The translations under genes were made by a program, and so were the position numbers. This document shows positions 46,231-56,700 of a stretch of 64,000 bases of DNA, in pieces. Origin of the DNA: Nipponacmea schrenckii (Eukaryota; Mollusca; Gastropoda; Lottiidae); assembly GCA_030562195.1 (NCBI GenBank), contig JAUJPP010000005.1, forward strand, positions 14,132,826 through 14,196,825, given 5' to 3'. The notes beneath the pieces were generated by a model. That model ran no database searches. It was not told where the DNA came from and saw nothing but the letters and a program-made list of their open reading frames with translations. The stretch's first letter is position 1, and each line of letters starts with the position of its first letter.

Positions 46231-47070
46231 TTTTATACGCCCACATTATAATGTGGTCATATATTGTCCTCACCCCTGTCCGTCCGTCCACAGTTGCTTG
46301 TGAACACGATAGATACTACAGTTTTTATCAGATTTGAATGAAACTTGCTGTGATCATTTATATTGATGAGATCTCGGACAAGTTCGAAATTGTTTTTCGA
46401 CAAACGGTTTTTGAGTTATTTCTCTTGACTTAGTTAAAACCCCTCAAAATTGGCTTGTGAACGCGATAGAGATCACAATTTCGATTGGATTTGAATGAAA
46501 TTTTGTGTGATTATTTGAATTGATGAGATCTTAAACAAGTTTGATAGTGACAATTTTTTGGTGAACATTTTTTGAGTTATTGCCCTTGACTTAGACGTGT
46601 CAAAACAGACTTGTGAAAACCACAGAGACAACAGTTTTCATCTGATTTGAATGAAATTTGGTGAGATCATTGAAGTTGACCAGATCTTGGTCAAGTACGA
46701 AATTGACGATTTTTTGAGTTATTGCACTTGACTTGACAAAACACTGCGAAATTAGCTTGTGATTGCAATTGACAATACAGTTTTTATCTGATTTGAATGA
46801 AATTTGTTGTGATCAGTTTTATTGGTGAGTTCTTGAACAAGTAAAATATTTTCTACTTTTCGATGAACTATATTTGAGTTATTGCCCTTGACTTAGTCCA
46901 AACTCATGAAAATTAGCTAGTTAATACAAAAGAGACTAGGTTTCATCTGATTTGGACTAAATTTGGTGTGAACATTTATATTGATGAGAACTTGTATTAG
47001 ACCTAAATAATGTAGGTGTTTCTGCCTGTGTAAAAACAGAAAATATATTTAAATTTGGGCGTATCGTGCT
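46231..47070 (+). mobile_element. Core-repeat element, diverged copy
   Basis: 5' terminus TTTTATACGCCCACATTA with hairpin partner ATGTGGTCATATA, then GTCCGTCC and about four to five core units (GATTTGAATGAAACTTG, TTGAGTTATTGCCCTTGACT). The 3' end is degenerate (GGGCGTATCGTGCTAGGCAA). The core unit subfamily differs from that in the copies at 47132 and 50136. Confidence 0.75.
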
Positions 47071-47131
47071 AGGCAACCGCTTGTATATTTAAGGAACACG
47101 TCGCCACTACAGAAGGTCTAGAGAAGTTTTG

Positions 47132-48718
47132 AAGATAGCTTGCCAGGCAAGGTAATATACGCCCACTGGCAGCTTTTATTTCAAATCAAAACTTTTCAGT
47201 AAGGTTACAAAAAGTGGAATGAAATATTCAACCTTCCACCATATATTTTTTTCTAGGGTCTCTTAGTTTCATTAAAAACTGTCAAGAATTGTAACTTATA
47301 ACAACTCATTAAATATTTTTCGGTATTTTTATGATTTGCAATAGGGTTCACCCTTAATAGTATTTTGATATTTTTAATTCTTAATAAGGCTCATCCTTGG
47401 TTGATATTAAACAATTTCAGCGAGTTTTGTCAAAAATGAATGTTTAGAGTGTTCACAAGCCAAAAGTTAAAAGTGTTTTTGAAAACAGGCGCTATAACTG
47501 ACACTAAATATTTTTCGATTTATCTGATTTTCAATAGGGTTTATCCTTGTGAGAAAACAAATACTAAAGCCAAGTTTCATCAAAATCCATTCAAAATTGT
47601 CCTTTCTAGAGTGTTAACGAGTTAAATTGAACACGTTTTCAAAAACAAGGGCAATAACTTGTACTCAATATTTTCGATTTTCAATAGGGTTCATCCTTGG
47701 GAAAAATTGAACGCGTTTTCATGAACAAGGGCTATAACTGACACTAAATAAATTTCGATTTATTTGATTTATAATAGGGTTCATCCTTGGGTAAAAACAA
47801 ATACTCAAGCCAAGTTTAATCAAAATCCATTAAGAATTGTTCTTTCTAGAGTGTTTACGAGTTAAATTGAAAGCGTTTTCAAGAATAAGAGCAGTAACTC
47901 ATACTAAAAAAATTTTTCGATTCCGCTGATTTTCAATAGGGTTCATCCTTGGGTAAAGACAAATACTCAAGCCAAGTTTTATCAAAATCCATTAAGATTT
48001 GTTTTTTCTAGAGTGTTTACAAGCTAAAACTGAAGGCGTTTTCAAAAACAAGGGCAATTAATTACTGATACTAAATATTTTTCGATTTAACTGAATTTCA
48101 ATAGGGTTCATCCTTAGGTGATTACAAATACTTATGCCAAGTTACTTCAATATCGCTCAAGAATTGTGACTTGTAGAGTGTTTACAAGGCAAAAATCCAA
48201 CACATTTTATAGAACAAGTGCAATAATTCGTATCAAATATATTTCGATATTTTCTATTTTCTGTATTAAACAATTACAACAAGTTTTGTCAAAATCGGAC
48301 AATAACTGTGCTTTGTAGTGTTTTAAAGCCATAAATTGAATGCGTTTTCAAAAACAAGGACAATAACTGATATTAAATTTTTTTGATTTTACTGGTTTTC
48401 AATAGGTTTTCATCCTTGGGTGATAACAAATACTCAAGCCAAGTTTCATCAAAATCCATTGAGAATTGTTCTCTCAAGAGTGTTTACAAGCTAAGATTGA
48501 ACGCGTTTTCAAGAACAATGGCAAAAACTCATACTAAATTTTGTCCGATTTCGCTGATTTTAAATAGGGTTTATCCTTGAGTGATCATAAACACTAATAT
48601 AAAGTTTCAATTAAATCCGTCAAGAATTGTACCTTGTAGAGTGTTTACGAGCAATTGTGGACGGACGCACGTGTGTGACGACAATATACGCCCCCCATTT
48701 CATGTGGGCGTATAAAAA
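47132..48718 (-). mobile_element. Core-repeat element, complete copy
   Basis: Complete on the minus strand: 3' terminus AAGATAGCTTGCCAGGCAAG then GTAATATACGCCCACTGGCA at 47132, about eight ~160-bp core units, the short GGACGGACG tract, and the 5' hairpin ending TGTGGGCGTATAAAAA at 48718. Core units contain AAGCCAAGTTTCATCAAAAT, AGAGTGTTTACAAG and AACAAGGGCAATAACT. There is no ORF of consequence. It lies head to tail with the element at 46231. Confidence 0.85.
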
Positions 48719-49290
48719 TGCTGCAACTAAAAATTTCGAGATTCCTTGACCTTTAGTAGGTCAAAGGTCATTGACGTTGTCTATCAGTTAATACTTTGAC
48801 ATTTGACCTCTGACGTCCACTTCCGGTTTTATAGCTGCCGAAAACAACAAAATTCGCAAATATGGACTGCTCTTTAGTGTGACATAATTCATTTAGAGAG
48901 TTATTTTTTCCAGATTCTTAAGGTGCTTTTTGTCCTCTTTCCAACGATATTTAATAAAAGTTTTTTTGGTGAAAATTAATTTTTGCACTTTTAAAATTAA
49001 AGTACATTTTGCCTTTTTGAAATGTATATCTCGTGATCTATTAAATGTACAAGCTTCAAATTAATGAATATACATTTAGAATGTGATTAGATTCACGCCA
49101 AAAAAAAAAAAAAGATGAGCGTGGCACATTCGGGCGAACTTCCAATTTTCCATTTATATGGGTCAGCGAATTACGTCTGTAGGAAATAACGTTTTTCAAA
49201 AAAGTTCTTTGTACACAGATACCTCTTTGCTTTGGCCAGTTTATCCTAGAAAATCAGATGTTTTTTCCTGATTATTGCAATTTTGCGACA

Positions 49291-50091
49291 TAAAGCTAAG
49301 CGTACATCGGCCTTGCGACTGAAAGCAACTCGACTGATCAGTTGCCAACTGACTGCAACTGGTCAGTTTCAGTTTTAAGAGCGCGCACATCGAATCGGCA
49401 ACTCATGTAAACAACGAAGAGTTGGTTTGGTCATGTCAAATGGCCGCTTCCATGATGAAGGTGCGTGGGTCTAATTTTATTAAGTGTTGAAGTCGTTTAA
49501 GGCACCATAATAACCACCCGATTTTAATTAATATTTTACACATATGCCAACCATTTAAAAAAAACAGTGGCGTAAGCCAATGTAAAAAAATTGGAACTAT
49601 TGTGTAGGCCTATCTATGTCTACGTGATTTCTGTAGGCTACCGATCTGCCACGCATAGTTAGATGATACTGACTGGCATATTTCAATATGTTAAAAAAAC
49701 ACACAATTATTAACACTAGCATCAAACAAGCGAACCCTCTCCCGCCACATTTCTACTAAACAATCTTCTTCAGCCTCCGACCATTCCACGTTTCCCGTGT
49801 CGGTAGCCATCTTTGCTAAAGGCGAGTCATATGACGTCTCATGTGATTGGACACGCTCATTGAACCATTGCGACTGGAGACAACTAGTTGCAAGAACGCT
49901 CACATCGACGAATCTGTGCGATTGGCGGGATACGGTGATTTTTCAGTTCCCGTCAGTAGTAAGACCGCGCGCATAGGCCTAAATTGGCAACTGATCAGTT
50001 GCTACCGTATCCTGCCAGTTCCCCCCAGTTGCGAATATACCGCGCGCGGCTAGTTGCAGCCAGTCGTAAGGTCGATGTGCGCTAGGCTTTA
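49291..50091. mobile_element. Harbinger-like TIR element with MADF/SANT-like ORF
   Basis: An 801-bp GC-richer element with ~30-bp imperfect inverted ends: TAAAGCTAAGCGTACATCGG on the left and, reversed, TAAAGCCTAGCGCACATCGA on the right. The ends are related to those of the element at 2354-3401. Internally it is rich in CAACTG/CAGTTG words. The minus strand encodes MATDTGNVEWSEAEEDCLVE then MWRERVRLFDASVNN (ATG at 49809), resembling the start of a MADF or Myb/SANT domain, the accessory DNA-binding protein of Harbinger transposons. It lacks a transposase. Confidence 0.7.
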
Positions 50092-50135
50092 GCAAAGTCC
50101 CACTCTGTGCCACGTGTAGCTTTAGTTTTATTTAT

Positions 50136-52322
50136 TTTTATACGCCCACATGAAATGGGGGGTGTATATTGTCGTCACCCACATCCGTCCGTCCGTCCGT
50201 CCGTCGGTCCGTCCGTCCGTCTGTCCGTCCGTCCGTCCACAATTGCTCGTAAACACTCTACACGGTGTAATTCTTGACGGATTTAGATGAAACTTAATAT
50301 GAGTGTTTATGATCACGCAAGGATGAACCCTATTGAAAATCAGCGAAATCGGAAAAAAATTAGTATGAGTTTGTGCCCTTGTTCTTGAATGGCTCGTAAA
50401 CACTCTACAAAGTAGAATTCTTGACTGATTTTGATGAAACTTGGTGTGAGAGTATGTTATAACTCAAGGATAAACCCTATCGAAAATCAGCGAAATCGAA
50501 AAACATTTAGTATGAGTTATTGCCCTTGTTCTTGAAAACGCGTTCAATTTTAGCTTGTAAACACTCTTGAGAGAACAATTTTTAATGGATTTTAATGAAA
50601 CTTGGCCTGAGTATTTGAAATCACCCAAGGATGAAGCCTATTGAAAACCAGTCAAATCGAAAAAAATTTAATATCAGTTATTGCCCTTGTTTTTGAAAAC
50701 GCGTTCAATTTTTAGCTTGTAAACACTCTACAAAGCGCAGTTATTGACCGATTTTGACGAAACTTGCTGAAATTGTTTAATATCACCCAAGAATGAACCC
50801 TTTTGAAAATAGCACATATCGAAATATATTTAATAGGAATTATTGCCCTTGTTCTATAAAATGTGTTGGATTTTTGCCTTGTAAACACTCTACAAGTCAC
50901 AATTCTTTAGCGATTTTGACATAACTTTGCATGAGTATTTCTAATCACTTAAGGATGAACCCTATTGAAATTCAGTTAAATCGAAAAATATTTAGTATCA
51001 GTTATTGCCCTTGTGTTTGAAAACGCGTTCAATTTTAGCTTTTAAGCACTCTAGAAAGAACAATTCTTAATGGATTTTGTCAAAACTTGGCTTGAGTATT
51101 TGTTTTTACCCAAGGATGAACCTTATTGAAAATCAAATAAATCGAAATATATTTAGTGTCAGTTATTGCCCTTGTGTTTGAAAACGGGTTTAACTTTTTG
51201 GCTAATAAACACTTTAGAAGGTACAATTCATGACCAATGTTGACAAAACTCACTGAAATTGTTGGATATTGCAAGGGATGAGCCTAATTGAAAATTAAAA
51301 ATATCAAAATATATCTAATATGAATTATTGCCCTTGTTCTTTTAAACGCGTTCGATTTTTGTCTCGTAAACACTCTACATGGCACAATTCTTGATGGATT
51401 TCGATGAAACTTGGTGTGAGAGTGTGTTATAACTCAAGGATGAACCCTATTGAAAATCAGCAAAATCGAAAACAATTTTAGTATGAGTTACTGCCCTTGT
51501 TCTTGAAAACGCATTCAATTTTAGCTTGTAAACACTCTAGAAAGAACTATTCTTAATGGATTTTGATTAACTTTGGCTTGAGTATTTGTTTTTACCCATG
51601 GATGAACCCTATTATAAATCAAATAAATAGAAATATATTTAGTGTCAGTTATAGCCCTTGTTCTTGAAAACGCGTTCAATTTTAGCTTGTAAACACTCTA
51701 GAAAGAACAATTTTTAATGGATTTTGATGTAACTTGGCTGGAGTATTTGTTGTCTCCCAAGGATGAACCCTATTGAAAATCGAAAAATATTTAGTACAAG
51801 TTATTGACCTTGTTTTTGAAAACGCGTTCAATTTAACTCGTAAACACTCTAGAAAGAACAATTTTGAATGGATTTTGATGAAACTTGGCTTTAGTATTTG
51901 TTTTCTCACAAGGATAAACCCTATTGAAAATCAGATAAATCGAAAAATATTTAGTCTCAGTTATTGCGCCTGTTTTCAAAAACGCTTTCAACTTTTGGCT
52001 TGTGAACACTCTAAACATTCCTTTTTGACAAACTCGCTGAAATTGTTTAATATCAACCAAGGATGAGCCTTATTAAGAATTAAAAATATCAAAATATTAT
52101 TAAGGGTGAACCCTATTGCAAATCATATAAATACCGAAAAATATTTAATGAGTTGTTATTAGGTACAATTCTTGACAGTTTTTAATGAAACTAAAGACCC
52201 TAGAAAAAAATAGGTTGGTAGGTTGAATAATTCATTCCACTTATTGTAACCTTACTGAAAAGTTTTTATTTGAAATAAATGCTGCCAGTGGGCGTATATT
52301 ACCTTGCCTGGCAAGCTATCTT
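50136..52322 (+). mobile_element. Core-repeat element, long complete copy
   Basis: The longest complete copy, 2.2 kb. It has the 5' hairpin start TTTTTATACGCCCACATGAA, a (GTCC)n tract at about 50184-50238, and about eleven ~160-bp core units (AAACACTCTAGAAAGAACAA, GATTTTGATGAAACTTGGCT, AAGGATGAACCCTATTGAAA, TTATTGCCCTTG, GAAAACGCGTTCAATTTTAG). The unique 3' part (TAGGTTGGTAGGTTGAATAA) and the 3' terminus end CTATCTT at 52322. Terminal 11-bp inverted repeats are TATACGCCCAC and GTGGGCGTATA. It has no protein-coding gene. Confidence 0.87.
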
Positions 52323-53460
52323 GTATACTTTACATAGTGAGACAGGGCAAGTTCACCACTCATTTGATCCACTTGACATTCTTACTGAAGAGTTTATAAT
52401 GTTTTGATGATTTTTTGTTTAAGAAATAAATTGAGAATATACAAGACTAAACTACACCATTGCATGTTTATTTTACAGAATTTTTACAATGTCAAGCTTA
52501 ATATTACAATCAGTTTCTGCTTATACTTTTAATGCAATAGCATTCTAGCTTCACAGAATGTAGGATCTGTACCCCAGAAAATACAGTCAATCATAAATCA
52601 CGACCCACTAAACATAATGGCTTACTGTTTACAATTTTTCTGATTGACTATTCACTACAAGCACTATTTTGCAAAAGCACCTCATTTACTTTTGGTGTTC
52701 CAAGGTAGCTATTACATTAAAGGAAAATGACAAAGTTAGCTGCCAGTGGGCGTATGTTACTGTCCAAGACAGTTTCATCAAACCAAATCGAACTATGAGT
52801 CTTAGAATGTCTTCACGAACATAAAATATTAACATGAGCACACACTGTAATTTGAGGTTGATATTTCTAGAAGGAAATGCATTTCTTATCAATGTAAACA
52901 AACACAACAATATTCATTTTTATCAATGCAAAGATATTCTAAGACTAACGCTAATACTTTGAGGCTGCTATTCCAATTTGGAACATAACAAAAAAAAAAG
53001 AAAAAGTAGAGGAACACGTGGCCAATCCCCGTTTCAAGTGTTTGTATACTAATTTGTCTGTGGACTTACGCCACCCCTCATTTATTGATTCTTTGAAACA
53101 ACAATGAATTCGAACTCTGAGATTTAATATAGACCATTAAAAATACTGTATAAACAAACCATAAGAAATACTCCTGTACGTGCATTATTATAGATCACGT
53201 GAGATCAAAAACACGTGAAACAACAATCAATTACAGGAAATATTCAAGATGACGAGGTGATGATTTAGGACAAAAAAAAAAAACTTGTTCAGGGTAAATA
53301 CATTATGTATTCTATTAATCAAGAACGTATGTATATAATTAGACACACATTCTACATGACAATCTGTGTTTGGTGAACACGGCCTCAGCACAAATGATAT
53401 TAGATTACAATGAAGAAAAAAAAGAAACGAAAATCTGATCTTTGGATTCAGACAAACTTT
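52323..53460. other. Intergenic DNA, no gene seen
   Basis: AT-rich sequence between the element and the 3' end of the minus-strand gene. A 30-bp scrap of the core-repeat element's 3' end (GCTGCCAGTGGGCGTATGTT) is at 52739-52760. Otherwise I see nothing ordered. Confidence 0.45.
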
Positions 53461-53461
53461 G

Positions 53462-53467
53462 TTTATT
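53462..53467 (-). terminator. Possible polyadenylation signal of the minus-strand gene
   Basis: TTTATT on the plus strand reads AATAAA on the minus strand, about 235 nt beyond the putative stop codon at 53701. It is the nearest reasonable signal, but it is unconfirmed and similar words are common in AT-rich DNA. Confidence 0.35.
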
Positions 53468-53700
53468 TCTTGATACATTTCATAACAATAGTACTATTAT
53501 ATTTTACATGGTTCAGCACGAAGTCCATTACAACAAGGTGGCATGATTCTGTCTTACAAACACAGACAATGTATCGATATCTTGTAGTATAACAGATTGA
53601 CAGAAAGTGATTTGCTTACGGTCATTTTAAACTTTTCAGATGCCAAAAATGATTTTAAAAAAAATGCCATTTCTGATTGATTTCAAATATACTATTGCAG

Positions 53701-56700
53701 TTATGGACCAGGATTTTCCACAGCTACATTGATAGTCGGGATGCTGAGCAGACAACCGAATATCAATGTTGCTATGGAGCAGACAACTGGCCATAATGCT
53801 GATAGTAAGAAAAGAAAATATTTAGTGAATTAATTTACTTAATTAACATGATGATCTTATGATTTCAAAGCTGGCCGATTCCTCCAGTTCATTTTCTTCA
53901 ATTATGGGTTTTGATGGGTCCTGCTTCTTTGCTGCTGCTTTCATCGTGGATGATTTTGACATGCATTCCCAAACTCTTTCATCCAAGGACGATCCTGATA
54001 AGACGTCAAAAGTGGGACTATCTTTATTTTCATTTTGTTGTAATTCCATATCAGATTTGAAATATACAAACAATTATCTACATTAGTAAACAATAATCAA
54101 TATCACTTTATATCTCATGATAATTCATAATCTAAATTTCTACTAATATACAAATCTGTTCATCTTTTAAAGGGGAAATTCTGGATTTTATTGTAGGTCA
54201 AAAATCTTGTTTGCCCAAATTGAAAGTATAAACTCAAAAATTTAAACCAATAACTCTCAAACGCCAATATCATTTTTAAAATTAACGTAAGCATTAAAAT
54301 CATTTTTCAAATTTACGTAAACCTTTCAATTTCGTTATTGTTTTTAGAAAATCACTGTACGGATATGAATTAAGAAATATGTCAACTTCTTATTCTAAAA
54401 GTTTCAACTTATAATATAAAAACATTATAAAGCCAAACATGAAAACAAGGTTAAAATACATCATTAACAATTAGTACTTCCATTTTTAATTTACCAGTTT
54501 GATCAAGTAGATACATGAATGTAATTAATAAAAAATCTGCATACTGCAGCTCCTATCTCAAACATATGTAATAAAGATAGAATAATGTAATAGCTTACCA
54601 CTATCAATAGACATAGTTTCTTGAGCTGCTGGTGGTACTGCAGTTTGGTTACTATCATCTTTTGAATCTCCATCGACAGATCTATCTACCACTTTCTTGG
54701 GGAAATTCAATTTCATTTGCCTGTTTTTCACTGTTGTATCACCTTGCCCTGGTACATTACATTGTTGGAATACCTCTACCAAATTCCCAAACATAGCCCT
54801 ACAAACAAATTAACAATTATCAAGATAAAAATCATGCAAAACTTATTAAAACCCCGTGTTAAGTTCATACCATCAGTTTGGTATCATAATTATATTCATA
54901 AAACCAAATTCTGGGAGCGATTCAAATGTACGTGATTTATTTATGAAATTTAGCGGTACCGGTAGTTACTTCATAATATTGAAACATCCGGGGCCTTATT
55001 CTTAAACTAATTATTCTTATTAACTTCAATAATTGGGTTTTTGAATAACGAAAATAGTCTAGAAAAGCATAAAAAACACATATATCTTCCAAAACTACCT
55101 CTTACTAGGAATATTACTTTCTATTTCTATAACATAACTTATCTATATACATGTATCACAGGAATAATTCTCGACACAATTTTACTGATCTTCTCAGCTT
55201 CATTACTTTTTAATAATGTTCCTTTTCATAATGATCTTAGATCACGGTTTTTAATCCAATATTACTATAGATATCCTTCCTTGGAAAAATCTAATTCAAT
55301 TGTTTTGTTTCTGATTATGATTGGTCATACAAATGGCGAACCTATCCCTTTAAGAGATTTAAAATAAGTTAATAATAATAAAACTGACCCTGATCTGCCT
55401 GCAGAAGTACATTTTAAATTCTGTATGAATTCACAGTTCGCATTTTTGTATAAATTAAACAGATCAACACCTCTACCTTCTAATTCTTCATCTAAAGCTT
55501 GATGTGCCTGGAAAAAATTGTAATAAATAATAATGATAGCTTTTCATGCAAGGTAACATAAACCATCACAGATATATCAGATCATTTGATCCAAAGTTAT
55601 CTCAAAACGTTTTTAAATTTTTGTTAGAGCCCTCCTTAAGACTTAGTGATCAAATAGTAATTCCCAATAATTTTATAACAAGCTAAGAGAAAATTCGTCA
55701 AATTTGAATTTGTTCCTTTTTTTTAAATTAATTCGGATAAAATGCAGAAATGGTGATAAAATAATTATCGGTTTTATAGAAATAACATTTTGAACTCATC
55801 TGACATAATACTACAGGCAAGTTATAAATCTGTCTATGGGATATACGACTAAAAGATATAATTCGTACCAAGAGATTCTATTGGAGTCATTCTTATATCC
55901 CACAAAGCCTGGCATCATTGCATGTATCAGTCAATCCTTCAAAATCTATTTAACTAGATGACGTTTTATTGAATATTTTATATCTCACCTCAATATATTT
56001 GGCTCTATTCTTCATTTCACCGTTATACAAATCAATGTATTTGCGATGACACTCGTTCATTTTTCTCTTTTGTCTTTGAATACTTTTTTTGCTGTTACCA
56101 AAACAAAATGTTGAACCTTTTTCTTAGTTTTTTCTCAGCTTTGATGTAGTTCTATAATAAATTGTATAATTATTTAATGAATAAAAACATTTTAAACATA
56201 AACAAGCTTTTCCTTCACTAAACAAAATATTTGAACATTTTGAGAGCTGCTACCTTTGTCAAGGTCAAAAGATGTCCAAGATCACTGACTATTTTCAAGC
56301 TAGATGTAAAAGAGGTAACATGATTTTAATAATAGCACCATTATAATTACATGTAAAATATCATACCTTTTCTGCCAACTGAAGAGGATTAAAACTCCTG
56401 TTTCCTGACACGTTGTAATTCAAGTTGTTGATTGAGGATGCCAATCTCAATTTTATTGTCAAATTTACCACAGAGATAGAAAAGGGAATGAGAAAAGAAA
56501 GGATTAGTTAATATGAGGAAATAAAGAAAATATGAAGGTTAAAGATAAAGATACATTTTTTTTTAGAATAGGATTCGATTTATAATTATTGTCATTCAAT
56601 GATTCCATCTCATAGAATTATTTAAAGATTCAAATTTTCATATTCATCTCAATAGAATTAAGCTTACAGATATTCTGTCCTCTCTAAGATAGTGTGTTCA

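Noticed and set aside
50128..50403. Thr/Asp-rich frame from the (GTCC)n tract (GRTDGQTDGRTDGRT)
   Set aside because: It is translated simple repeat at the 5' end of a non-coding element; the same frame appears at each copy.
55041..55367. 108-codon plus-strand frame rich in Phe, Leu and Ile
   Set aside because: Lies antisense in an intron of the minus-strand gene and looks like translated AT-rich DNA; no family features.
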